Source: Thermoproteus sp. CP80 (lineage in GTDB: Archaea; Thermoproteota; Thermoprotei; Thermoproteales; Thermoproteaceae). Taken from it: DNA of 46,375 bases. Position numbers and translations under genes: made by a program. The notes under the pieces are model-generated. The model saw nothing but the letters and a program-made list of their open reading frames with translations. It made no database searches and had not been told where the DNA came from. Each line of letters opens with the position of its first letter. Positions within the stretch are counted from its first letter, which is position 1. Where the stretch lies: the NCBI RefSeq assembly GCF_002077075.2, contig NZ_LCWM02000008.1, forward strand, positions 1-46,375, given 5' to 3'. This document shows, in pieces, positions 23,753-31,801 of this stretch.

Positions 23753-25825
23753 TTAATTTAGGACCCAGATGGGGGCGAAGGTGGCGTTTCTGAGCTCCAG
23801 CCCAAGTAGGGCGGCGATGGTGGAGCCCACCTGCGGCGAATAGGCCTCGAAGCCCTTTAACTGTCTCACTTCGACGCCCTTGCCCCATATGCCGATGATG
23901 GAGCGGAGCTCCTTCCAGCTCCCCAGGCCGTCGTGGCAGCCGGTGACGGAGTAGACGAAGGGTATGGGAGTGTTTACCACGTTGTCTCTAGTGGCGCTTT
24001 TGTCGTAGGCGCAGTAGCCCGGCTTCACGGCTATGGCTATGTCGCCTATGCGCGACTGGAGCTTTGCGGGTCCGTCGAGGAAGAGCGACGAGAAGTCGTG
24101 GCCGTAGATGGTCGCCAAAGGCCCGGCGGCTTGGCCGGTCCTGGCGACGACGAGCGCGAAGGGCCACTCGCCGGTGGCTGGGTCGCGGATGGAGAGCAAT
24201 ACCTCCATTACCCTCTCCACCACTCTGCTGTAGGTGGCGGGGTCTGCCTTGTACTTGGGGTTGATGTAGATGTAGCCGCCGTCGTAGTAGGCCACTGAGC
24301 GGGAGAAGTCGGGGTTGCCCTTTTCGTCTGTGACCAGGAGGCCGGCGCGCCTAAGGGCGGTGTTTATGGCGACGCAGCCCCTTACGCCCCACTGGCCGTG
24401 GTCGCCCACCACGATCAACACGTCGCCGTTATTCATCTCTTTCATAAATTCGCCGATCCACTGGTCTATCCTAGCCCACATGCCGAGGTAGGTCCTCCTG
24501 GCCCACTCGGCGATGCTGGCGTTGCTGTACGGCATGGACGGATCCATGAGGCCGAGTATGGCGTGCTCCACCGGGTCGGGCGTCACGTCGTAGCCCGTCA
24601 TCAGCTGGAACTCCACGTTCTTGAGCACGAAGAGGTTGGTGCGCCAGTAGTAGTCCACGGTGTAGTTCACAATCTCGGCGTATGTCTTGAGGTCGATCCA
24701 GCCCCTCCCCACGTCGCTGGTGAGGCCGTGATAGACGTCTATGTAGCCCTTCTCAACCACCTCCTCCCAGTACTTCCTCTTGAGGTCCTCAGGCCCCATG
24801 AACCAGGGTATGGGGGCGTTGTAGACGAGGGCGTTGCCGCGGTATATCCTCACGTCGTTGGGGGCCAGGGAGAGGGCCTTGACCATGAAGGCCGCCAGGT
24901 ACGTGGTGCCCTTCTCCGTCACGTTCACCACGACGGAGGCCCAGCCGCCCTCAGGCACCTCGGCGATCTTCTTGTTGCCTTGATACAAGACGAGCACCCT
25001 GGCGCCGCCTCCAGTCGACTGCACCTCGCCCACCAGCACGGTGTCTGCGATAGGTATGTAGAGCTTGCCTCCCGTGTAGTTGATCCTAGTGCCTATTCCG
25101 GAGGTGCTGTAGAGCTGAGAGCCTGCGAAGCCTACGCCGGGCGTGTAGGCCTTCGTCGTGTATATGATCACGATCTTGTTCTTGTCGGCGTCGCTGAGCC
25201 TCGCCTGCCAGGTGGGGACGTAGCCGTGGATGAAGTTGGAGATGGCCACTCTGTAGCCTTTGCGCAGAGCCGCCTCCCAGATGGTGTCCGCCGCAATGAG
25301 CCGGCCCCAGTAGCCCGGCTCAGACTTGCCGCCCTCGAAGGGGGACTTGGGGTAGGCAACGTCGGAGAAGGCGCCGTGGATGCCGGACGGCGCCCCGGTC
25401 AGAAAGGCGGCGTGGTTGGGGACGGTCTCGGCCGGGAAGATGGGAGACAACTCGCCGTACGCGCCCTCAGCCGCGATCTTGCCCATGTTCTTGAGGAAGC
25501 CGTCTCTGGCAAGCGGCCAGACATCCATGGCCCTAGCGGCGTCTATACTGATCAAAATGACTCTTCTAACCTCAGACCTCTGGGGCTGAGCCTGGAGCTG
25601 GAGCCTCGGCGCCTCCGGCGTCGTGGTGGCGGTTACGGAAGTCGGCGCCTCCGTGGCGGGCGAGGCGCCGGTCGCGGCGGGAGACTGCGTCTCTGGGACA
25701 TGCGTAGAGGTGGACGACGTCTGTTGCGGTCCAGTGGCGAGGTAGATGGCTACCAACGCCGCCGCTAACACCACTGCCAACATTAGTACTGCAGCCTTGC
25801 TTCTTAGGATTTTGATCGGATTCAT
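23753..25825 (-). CDS. membrane-anchored type I phosphodiesterase / nucleotide pyrophosphatase
   Basis: A 690-residue protein of the alkaline phosphatase superfamily (PF01663). An N-terminal anchor (~8-30) and a Ser/Thr/Pro-rich stalk to ~85 put the catalytic domain outside the cell. Metal and catalytic residues: Asp95 in LISIDAARAMD, Thr134 as likely nucleophile in FPAETVPNHAAFLTG, and VVGDHGQWGV further on, plus YGHDFSS. Family members hydrolyse phosphodiester or pyrophosphate bonds. The large insert between about residues 170 and 400 is unlike the bacterial enzymes. CTCTTAAGACG near 25840-25850 is a weak box. It is a single-gene transcript; the substrate is unknown. Confidence 0.85.
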   Translation of the reverse strand: MNPIKILRSKAAVLMLAVVLAAALVAIYLATGPQQTSSTSTHVPETQSPAATGASPATEAPTSVTATTTPEAPRLQLQAQPQRSEVRRVILISIDAARAMDVWPLARDGFLKNMGKIAAEGAYGELSPIFPAETVPNHAAFLTGAPSGIHGAFSDVAYPKSPFEGGKSEPGYWGRLIAADTIWEAALRKGYRVAISNFIHGYVPTWQARLSDADKNKIVIIYTTKAYTPGVGFAGSQLYSTSGIGTRINYTGGKLYIPIADTVLVGEVQSTGGGARVLVLYQGNKKIAEVPEGGWASVVVNVTEKGTTYLAAFMVKALSLAPNDVRIYRGNALVYNAPIPWFMGPEDLKRKYWEEVVEKGYIDVYHGLTSDVGRGWIDLKTYAEIVNYTVDYYWRTNLFVLKNVEFQLMTGYDVTPDPVEHAILGLMDPSMPYSNASIAEWARRTYLGMWARIDQWIGEFMKEMNNGDVLIVVGDHGQWGVRGCVAINTALRRAGLLVTDEKGNPDFSRSVAYYDGGYIYINPKYKADPATYSRVVERVMEVLLSIRDPATGEWPFALVVARTGQAAGPLATIYGHDFSSLFLDGPAKLQSRIGDIAIAVKPGYCAYDKSATRDNVVNTPIPFVYSVTGCHDGLGSWKELRSIIGIWGKGVEVRQLKGFEAYSPQVGSTIAALLGLELRNATFAPIWVLN

Positions 25826-26102
25826 GGACGGCGTTGCACAGACGTCTTAAGAGTATTATTCATATTATGAAATAATGAATTTGGAGACGCTTGGTCAGGG
25901 CGTGCGAAGGCAGACATAATATGAACTACGCATGACAGCCCGCGTGGGTATGCATATGTATCCACCTGGTTCTATGCGCATGGTCTGACTCCCCGGCGGC
26001 CGCTCTTCTCGTCAGACGCTGGCCTGCGCATCGCCCTGTAGCGAGACAACTGTAAGAGGGTCTGCGCAAGGCGCCCGTCATGCGTCATGGCGATTGGAGA
26101 AT
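25826..26102. other. intergenic, no gene seen
   Basis: No frame here is open with convincing protein-like content. The left 60 bp are AT-rich promoter-like DNA for the phosphodiesterase. The remainder has mixed composition, unlike coding DNA of this genome, and adjoins decayed genes, so it is probably degraded sequence. Confidence 0.5.
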
Positions 26103-26322
26103 CGCCGCATGAGGACTTATAGTCGCGAGACGCCGACGGCGGCGAGGAGATCCCGGCGGTGAAGGCGCCCCGTCTCTCTAGGTAGGTGCCCCGTGTAGAA
26201 TGGGGACTAAACCAGCTATGAAAGCCCCAGCTGATAAGCCGCCTGCCGAGGCGTCACTACAGCCTAGTTGCATGTTGTCCTCGGCCACCAAGACTTGTCC
26301 GTCTGCCTTCTTTACATCTTGA
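26103..26322 (+). pseudogene. possible 3' remnant of an IS200/IS605-type tnpB
   Basis: In the frame of 26200, reading ends at TGA 26320-26322. It gives GDPGGEGAPSL, a stop, VGAPCRMGTKPAMKAPADKP, then PAEASLQPS: a low-complexity tail that resembles the C-terminus of some archaeal TnpB proteins. There is an internal stop, no zinc motif or RuvC motif and no start, so at most a small end fragment remains. The call is from recollection of family tails and is weak. Confidence 0.33.
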
Positions 26323-26343
26323 TATGTGGTTGGGTTAAGACGG

Positions 26344-26757
26344 TCATCTGTGTGTAATCACCAGTCCCCCGCCTTTATGGCCTCCCCTCCGCCAACGCCT
26401 CGATAGTGGTGGAGTGGGCATCCTCTTGCAAAGCGGTTTGTTTTCTTCGTTGCGGGTGGCCTCCAGCACGGCCACGTCCACGCCGGCGCCCGGCCGCTGC
26501 AGAGGCTCGCACCGCGGCGCCGTGTCGCCGGAGAACAACACGTCGACTCCGGCACTTAGCCGGTGGGCGTACGCCTCCTTGGCCGTGTGGTGGCAAGCCT
26601 CGGCGACCTCCACCCTAAGCCCCGGCAGGTCCAGGAGGACGCCGGAAGAGACTCTGCGAAACGTTGTCTTGTAGGGTGTCGAGACGGTCTCGGCCACGAA
26701 GTGAGATGTCACGAGCTTGACCACCTTCTTTACATGTGGTGGGGTGTATATGCGCAA
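26344..26757 (-). pseudogene. decayed metallo-beta-lactamase-fold hydrolase
   Basis: The frame from 26757 gives VSSGVLLDLPGLRVEVAEAC and HHTAKEAYAHRL...VLFSGDTAP...VAVLEATRNEENK, the second half of an RNase Z-like metallo-beta-lactamase-fold protein (HHT and FSGDTAP metal ligands). The first HxHxDH half is missing. After ENK the expected continuation (ED-AHSTTIEALAE, then AIKAG, then GLVITH) lies in three different frames, so there are frameshifts. A 12-mer CCTTCTTTACAT occurs at 26306-26317 and at 26724-26735 near the two ends. Confidence 0.7.
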
Positions 26758-26829
26758 CGGCTTCCTACAGCCGTGCCGGCGGCGTCTATGGCCGTCTTTG
26801 CCGTAAATCCGTGGCAGACGGTGTCTGCG

Positions 26830-26960
26830 GCGGAGGTGCTCGCGGTCTTGGCGAGCCCAATAGGCTCAAGACCTTGTATCTTCTACGCCAGGGCCCCACC
26901 TCTTTATATATACTCTGCCGAGACTCTGCGCCAACTTGGCCACGGCCTCCAGCTGCTCTC
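26830..26960 (+). pseudogene. degraded second copy of the ArsR-like regulator
   Basis: About 68 bp from 26830 align closely with 23525 onwards of the ArsR-like gene: the first 22 bases are identical, then one base is missing in GGC(C)GAGCCC, which breaks the frame. In the restored frame EPNRLKTLYLLRQGPTS is readable, then similarity fades. It lies antisense to the 3' end of nrdG. Confidence 0.65.
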
Positions 26961-27612
26961 CGGAAGGGTTACAATACTCTCTACACCACGATGGATCTCT
27001 GGGCATCGTCGTGGGCGGGCCTAGGAGCGGGTTCACCACAACGGCGACCTCGCCTGGCCCCAGTGCCTCGCGTACCTCCGCCAGGTATCTTTCGTAGGCC
27101 TCCAGCGGGAATCTGGCCACCGGAATCCTCAGCTCGAGCGGTATTTTGCTCGACGTGACGGCTCGCAGAGATGTCAAGAACGTCCTCCACAGAGCCTTCG
27201 AGTTGGGGACGCCGTAGATCTCGGGCGGTATCTTTGCGTCCGTGGCCACGTGGTCAACCAGCCCCCTTTCTATCAACGAGCTTAAAGGTTTATAAAGCGT
27301 GGCGTTTGTATTGAGGCTGGTGGAGACTCTCAGCCTTCTGGCCCTCTCAAATATCTCCTCAACGGCGGCCTTCTGTATAAGCGGCTCGCCCCCGGTTACG
27401 TGGACGTAGTCGACGAAACCCCTTGCCCTTTCGAGCTCTTCGGCGACGGCGTCGAGGTCGAGGAGCCGACAGTCGATGCGCTCCGCAACTTTCCAGTTAT
27501 GACAAAAGGGGCATTTGAGGTTGCAACCGCAAAACCATACCGTGAACGTCACGGCGCCGTGTACGTCCACCGTAGATATGCCTTTCCAGCCGGCGGAGAG
27601 CGCGGCGGGCAT
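26866..27612 (-). CDS. nrdG: anaerobic ribonucleotide reductase activating protein (radical SAM)
   Basis: A 248-residue radical SAM enzyme with CNLKCPFC (Cys30, Cys34, Cys37) binding the 4Fe-4S cluster that cleaves SAM, followed by VHVTGGEPLIQ, a SAM-contacting motif. Its ATG overlaps the nrdD stop by 1 nt (TAATG), so it should generate the glycyl radical on NrdD. It belongs to the longer archaeal NrdG/PflA-like group. Its last ~35 codons run antisense over the degraded ArsR copy, so the C-terminus (near GPGVEDTRS) may be recent sequence. Confidence 0.9.
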   Translation of the reverse strand: MPAALSAGWKGISTVDVHGAVTFTVWFCGCNLKCPFCHNWKVAERIDCRLLDLDAVAEELERARGFVDYVHVTGGEPLIQKAAVEEIFERARRLRVSTSLNTNATLYKPLSSLIERGLVDHVATDAKIPPEIYGVPNSKALWRTFLTSLRAVTSSKIPLELRIPVARFPLEAYERYLAEVREALGPGEVAVVVNPLLGPPTTMPRDPSWCREYCNPSGEQLEAVAKLAQSLGRVYIKRWGPGVEDTRS

Positions 27613-29540
27613 TACAAGGCGCTGTAGTGTTTCCTAAGCCAGAACTCACGTCGACGCGCCGGGTTCCAGTTCTTCAGAGGGCGGTAGTAGCCGATAATCC
27701 GGCTCCACACCTCCACCTCCTCATATCCGCAGTGGGGGCATCTAGCGTAGAGGCCCGTGAAGGTTCTGCCGCATTTGGGGCAGTGGGTCTGCGCTGGCGT
27801 GAAGCTCCAGTAGACCAGATCCGTGGCCACCAGCCTCTTTGCCAGCTTCGCCAAGGCCTCGGGGTCTGGCTCCTCGCCGAGGAATACGTGCATCATGACG
27901 CCGCCTGTGAACTCTTTCTGCACCTTGGCCTCTATCTCCACCCTATCCCAGAGCTCCATGGGCGCGTAGTAGGGCGCTACACTCGTGCTGTAGATGGGCT
28001 CTTCGGGGAGGTATTCGGCTATCTCCGGATAGGCCCTTAAGTCCTTCTGAGCCAGCTTGTGCGCAGCGGACTCGCCTGGCACCTCCTCCACGTTCCAAGG
28101 TACGCCGTCCTCCCTAGCCCACTCCCTCGCGCGTTCAACCGCAAACGCCACCATCCTCCTCATGAGATCCGCAGCCTCTAGCCAGTCCTTCCTCGAGCCC
28201 TCCGTCCATAGATCGGGCCTTCTTAAGTAAATCGCCGCTGCCTCGGGCAGACCAATTATGCCGACAGTATTGAAGTGGCTCGCCGGAAACTCCGGTATGT
28301 ACCGCCTTACGAATGAATAGAGCTCCGTCTTGAGCAAGCGGATATAGAGCTCTCTAAGCCACGTGAGGCCGCGTCTTATCAACTCCAGCGCCTCTCCGTA
28401 TTTCTCCCAAAACTCTGCATCGTCTCTCGCCGCCATGGCCAGCCTGGGCAAATTGACGTCTATAACGCCTACAGATCCAGTCACGTCCGGGATCGCCCAC
28501 ACGCCGCCGAACCTCTGCTTCTCTAAACTACTTAGGGCCTCTTCATGGCTGAGTTCTAGGTTCTTCTTAAGGTCTATGCGAGTTATCTTGGAGCCCGCCC
28601 TAAGCAACTCGTTACGGTCTATATTAATTCTGCAACACATGGCGAACGACGCGTCTGGATCCACAACTCTGGTGTTTAGCCAGTAGAAGCTACCTCGCTT
28701 AGCCGCCGTGGTGAACACCGCCTCGAATATCTCGGGATCCTCCCAAAGCCAAGTAGCTGTGGCCATGAGCGTCGGTATCGGAAAGGTGAAGGGCCTCCCC
28801 GACGCGTCGCCCTCCGACAACACATCGGCAAGTGACCTGAGAAATAGTTTCGCTTCCTTTTCATATACGCCCAACGGCTCCGCCTCTCTCCCGTCGTAGA
28901 CAGCCACGTCCCCCTCCAACATCTTACTCGGCGCATCCATCGTCACGGTGAAGTTCGTGAAGGGGGTCTGGAACCCCATCCTGCTTGGGTAATTCAGATT
29001 ATACACGAGGCGTTGCACGCCTTGTCTAACCTCTCTGTAGCCAAGCCCGTCCCCCCTTATGAAGGGGCCCGCATACCACTCGACGCTTGAGAACGCCTGT
29101 GCCCCTGTGAAGTAGTGCTGGGCCGTAATTAGGAAGTTGGCTACGTGGTCTACGTATGTATCGAAATGCCTTGCAGGTCTCGACGAGACGACCGGAGTCG
29201 ACAGGCCGTATCTCAACAGCCTGGCTACGGAGTGCCCCGAGCAGTAGGGCAAGTAGAGAGACTCAGGGAGCTTGTGTATATACACCAGCCCGTCCTCCTG
29301 CGCCATGTAGAGCTCCCGGGGGAGGAGCTCCCTCACGTGCTCGCCCAAACTCCTCTCCAAGACGTAGGTGAAATACCCCGTGGGGCCCACGTAGCGATTC
29401 GCGTTCTCCCTCGCCTCGGGGGAGTCCTGGCCTAGATATTCCTCCATGTCTCTCCAGGTCCCCCTCGGCTCTTGATGGGCTCCTAATAACGGCCCCCGAT
29501 GGAGGGCCTTCTCTTCCTGAATCTCCGTTTTCGACTTCAT
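27612..29540 (-). CDS. nrdD: anaerobic ribonucleoside-triphosphate reductase
   Basis: A 642-residue class III reductase that makes deoxynucleotides without oxygen. The C-terminus has the zinc motif CPKC...CPHC and the glycyl-radical segment RIIGYYRPLKNW with Gly617 as the likely radical site. AMCCRINID and FNTVGIIGLPEAA match the catalytic core. No N-terminal ATP-cone is evident, and the protein is shorter than the bacterial type (~710), so it may lack ATP/dATP activity control. Operon with nrdG. A 6-bp inverted repeat lies immediately before the ATG. Confidence 0.93.
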   Translation of the reverse strand: MKSKTEIQEEKALHRGPLLGAHQEPRGTWRDMEEYLGQDSPEARENANRYVGPTGYFTYVLERSLGEHVRELLPRELYMAQEDGLVYIHKLPESLYLPYCSGHSVARLLRYGLSTPVVSSRPARHFDTYVDHVANFLITAQHYFTGAQAFSSVEWYAGPFIRGDGLGYREVRQGVQRLVYNLNYPSRMGFQTPFTNFTVTMDAPSKMLEGDVAVYDGREAEPLGVYEKEAKLFLRSLADVLSEGDASGRPFTFPIPTLMATATWLWEDPEIFEAVFTTAAKRGSFYWLNTRVVDPDASFAMCCRINIDRNELLRAGSKITRIDLKKNLELSHEEALSSLEKQRFGGVWAIPDVTGSVGVIDVNLPRLAMAARDDAEFWEKYGEALELIRRGLTWLRELYIRLLKTELYSFVRRYIPEFPASHFNTVGIIGLPEAAAIYLRRPDLWTEGSRKDWLEAADLMRRMVAFAVERAREWAREDGVPWNVEEVPGESAAHKLAQKDLRAYPEIAEYLPEEPIYSTSVAPYYAPMELWDRVEIEAKVQKEFTGGVMMHVFLGEEPDPEALAKLAKRLVATDLVYWSFTPAQTHCPKCGRTFTGLYARCPHCGYEEVEVWSRIIGYYRPLKNWNPARRREFWLRKHYSAL

Positions 29541-29542
29541 GG

Positions 29543-29560
29543 GTGGGATAAATCTCCCAC
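29543..29560. promoter_or_regulatory. inverted repeat upstream of nrdD
   Basis: Arms GTGGGA (29543-29548) and TCCCAC (29555-29560) around TAAATC, directly upstream of the nrdD ATG and between it and a weak TATTTTTGTG box near 29565. Could be an operator or a 5' hairpin in the transcript. It does not match the bacterial NrdR box. Confidence 0.45.
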
Positions 29561-29837
29561 AAAAATACTCAACGTTTATTTTCCTACAGGGGACCAGCTA
29601 AAAACTTTTGGCCCTCTAAGTTGAAATAATGGGCACAGCCCCGCTGGCCCTCTCGCACGTTCGATATTAGATGAGAAGAGGGTTGGCCGTCTCCAACATC
29701 GCTTCAAGCGCATCTAGGGCAACCTCCCGCAATCTCCAAGGCTCTCGTGCAGCGAAAATAGAAGTGGAATCCTCCTCTTAATGGTGTAGCGGTAGTTGAA
29801 ACGAGCACACTGATAAGATTGATTTTAAGATTAATCC
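29561..29837. other. intergenic, no gene seen
   Basis: No ORF with protein-like content on either strand. A GATTTTAAGA box near 29819-29829 adjoins the next reading frame. Composition is lower in GC than the neighbours. Confidence 0.45.
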
Positions 29838-30162
29838 ATGGGTCTTGTCTATATAGGCGGCGTGGTTGAACACGGAGATGGACGCGTCGCGGCCAGGCTT
29901 CTGGTGGACTCCGGCGTCCGCGGTCTTGACGCGGAGCGTCTGGGAGGGCTTGGGGCTGAAGCCTATGGGCGAGATGGAGCTCGTGTCGGCCGACGGCACC
30001 GCGATAAGGAGGGCGATCTCCGAGGCGGTGCTGGAGCTGCCAGGCTACGGCGAGAGGCGCACGCCCGTGGTGCCGGGCGAAAGCGAGGACCTACTCGGCG
30101 CGGCGACATTAGAGATCTTCTGCCCAGTCCTCGACCTTCAGGAGGGAGCTACGGCCCATTAG
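29838..30162 (+). pseudogene. clan AA (retropepsin-like) aspartic protease, frameshifted
   Basis: The frame from ATG 29838 reads VYIGGVVEHG...VAARLLVDSG, then the continuation SAVLTRSVWEGLGLKP, MELVSADGT and DLLGAATLEIFCPVLD lies in another frame and ends at 30162. Together they form a ~105-residue retropepsin-like protein with catalytic DSG and the flap-side LLGAATLE. The break is exactly after DSG, consistent with loss of a GC in GGCGCGTCC (two bases). No slippery sequence is apparent. Alternatives are a sequencing error or a programmed shift. Confidence 0.65.
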
Positions 30163-30236
30163 GGCGTTGATGAAACCACCAAAAGGCCGCGCGGGACCCC
30201 CGGAGGCGGCGGTGACCTGATGGGCGTAACGCGCGC

Positions 30237-30920
30237 TCAGCCGACCAGTCTCGCCGACTTTATGGCGTAGTACCCCCATCCGGCGGGGCTCCAGCGGGTC
30301 TCGGCCTCGAGTATCTCCACCCTCCTGCCGCGGAGGAGGGGGCTCGCTACTACGTAGGTCTCGAACTCGCCGCCTTCCCCCACCGGCGAGAAGCCGTACC
30401 TCCTGCTGAGCTCCAACAGCCTCTCCGCCTCGCGCCTCCCGACCCTCACGCCGAGCCAGCTCTCGTCGAGGCCCATGGCCATGACGGCCACCATTATGAA
30501 CTCCTCCGCAGACGCCTCAGCCAGAAGCAGTTCGCCCTGGTCTCTCCCCCAGAGCGGCGCCACGTGGGCCAGCCCGAGCCGCGCCGCAAGTCTATCCACC
30601 CTCTCCTTCTGGTATCTAGAGGCCACGGCGCCCGTGACAACGCCCTCCACCCCGCACTCCCTCTTGAACCTAGCCAACGCGCCCCCCAGCTCCTCGACCT
30701 CCCTCTCCTTGGCGCCCGACACCTCCACGAGGTAGTGGGGAATCCCCATGGCCTCCCCGTGCAGGAGGGCCCAGCGGGCGTTCACGGCGTGGAACATGTA
30801 GGAGTCGCCTCTGGCGGGCTCGGCCGTCAGCAGGCACTTCACCACGTGGCCCTCCTCCACCGCCTTCGCCACGGCGTAGTGGCTGTCCTTGCCGCCTGTG
30901 TACAGCGCCATCAGATCCAC
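30237..30920 (-). CDS. dph6: diphthine-ammonia ligase (Dph6-like, PP-loop ATPase)
   Basis: A 227-residue protein with the PP-loop GGKDS at residues 9-13, then DSYMFHAVN and TGAVASRYQKERVDRL, which match the Dph6/MJ0570 family. That enzyme amidates diphthine on elongation factor 2 with ATP and ammonium. GTG 30920 is the leaderless start: the box centred near 30946 is ~26 nt upstream, and the PP-loop follows at once. An ATG at 30911 is a possible alternative. It shares its promoter region with the divergent phosphatase gene. Confidence 0.88.
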   Translation of the reverse strand: MDLMALYTGGKDSHYAVAKAVEEGHVVKCLLTAEPARGDSYMFHAVNARWALLHGEAMGIPHYLVEVSGAKEREVEELGGALARFKRECGVEGVVTGAVASRYQKERVDRLAARLGLAHVAPLWGRDQGELLLAEASAEEFIMVAVMAMGLDESWLGVRVGRREAERLLELSRRYGFSPVGEGGEFETYVVASPLLRGRRVEILEAETRWSPAGWGYYAIKSARLVG

Positions 30921-30938
30921 GGCCCCCGCGGCCTCCAA

Positions 30939-30952
30939 ACTTAAAATATTTA
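30939..30952. promoter_or_regulatory. shared bidirectional TATA element
   Basis: AACTTAAAATATTT can serve as a TATA box on both strands. The leaderless GTG starts of dph6 (30920, minus) and the phosphatase (30967, plus) lie on its two sides, 47 bp apart, each at about 20-26 nt. No second box is seen between the two start codons. Confidence 0.6.
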
Positions 30953-30966
30953 CCACCGCCGTCGAC

Positions 30967-31431
30967 GTGGAGTGCCCCTACTTCGTGGAGCCCGGCCTGG
31001 CGGGCAGCTGCATGGTCACTAGGCGCGATCTGGAGAGGATAGCCGGGGCCGGGATAAGGCACGTGATCACCTTGGCCGAGGACTGGGAGTTGCGGGAATA
31101 CGGCGGATGGGGCGGCGCGGACGAGCTCAGAGCCGCCCTCGCGCTTCTGGGGATAAAGTGGCTCCACTGGCCGACGCCCGACGGGAGGCCGCCCGCCGAC
31201 CTGCAGGCGCTGGCCAGAATCACGGCCTCTCTGGCGAGACTCGGCGGCGTCTTGATCCACTGCGTCGGCGGCGTCGGGAGGACCCCCACGGCGCTTGCGG
31301 CCTACCTAATATATAGGGGCATGGATGCTCACGAGGCGTTGAGGAAGGTCTCGGAGGCGGTTCCGGCGATATCGATCAGCGAGGAGCAGTACTACGCGCT
31401 CCTGGAGCTCGAGGCGCAGCTGAGGGGGTAG
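30967..31431 (+). CDS. archaeal dual-specificity / tyrosine protein phosphatase
   Basis: A 154-residue Cys-dependent phosphatase. The P-loop HCVGGVGRT places the nucleophile at Cys99 and the phosphate-binding Arg at 105; Asp72 in PTPDG is a likely general acid. Length matches archaeal PTPs of ~150-160 residues. GTG 30967 was chosen because it sits ~22 nt from the shared box; longer in-frame reading upstream would run into the dph6 coding region. It probably dephosphorylates Tyr or Ser/Thr on proteins; targets unknown. Confidence 0.88.
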   Translation: MECPYFVEPGLAGSCMVTRRDLERIAGAGIRHVITLAEDWELREYGGWGGADELRAALALLGIKWLHWPTPDGRPPADLQALARITASLARLGGVLIHCVGGVGRTPTALAAYLIYRGMDAHEALRKVSEAVPAISISEEQYYALLELEAQLRG

Positions 31432-31543
31432 ATCCTCGTCTCCCGCCTAGTTGGGGCTTGGGCTCAGCCTTGGCCAAGACGCCGATGGGGCCGGGCGAGG
31501 GCCGCTTCCCGAGAGGCGGAACCCCCGCCCCCTAAGGCGGAGG
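31432..31543. other. convergent intergenic region with GC hairpins
   Basis: Between convergent genes. Two short hairpins occur near the right end: one with arms CCGC / GCGG and one with CCGCC (loop CCCTAA) GGCGG near 31520-31540. They may help separate transcripts; no T-run follows. Confidence 0.35.
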
Positions 31544-31801
31544 TCAGATTAGGTGCGTCTTCACTCTGACCTCCTTCCTGTAAAGCCCAAATATACGTTT
31601 TGACTCGTAGTACTCACACCGTTCTGCCTCGAGGACAACCTGTAGAAGTTCCGGCTTAGGACGTTCTCCAAGTTTTACAAGCTCTTCGATAATATGCTGG
31701 AGCTTCTTCATGGGATATTGATTTATATCGCTGATGTGCTTTGTAATATTTAGTTCTATTTTTAAAATATTGATATCTATATCTGCAAGGCTTTCAAACA
31801 T
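31544..31801 (-). CDS. uncharacterised small charged protein (second gene of a pair)
   Basis: 85 residues, overlapping the preceding gene (31794-32318) by 8 nt, so the two are translated together. Rich in Ile, Glu and Lys with likely coiled-coil or helical character (KKLQHIIEELVKLGERPKPEL). Local DNA is less GC-rich than the flanking genes, suggesting transfer. Similarity to known families is not evident. Confidence 0.6.
   Translation of the reverse strand: MFESLADIDINILKIELNITKHISDINQYPMKKLQHIIEELVKLGERPKPELLQVVLEAERCEYYESKRIFGLYRKEVRVKTHLI

Noticed and set aside
24398-25768. Plus-strand open frame of about 456 codons
   Set aside because: Antisense to the phosphodiesterase gene, low complexity, no start context.
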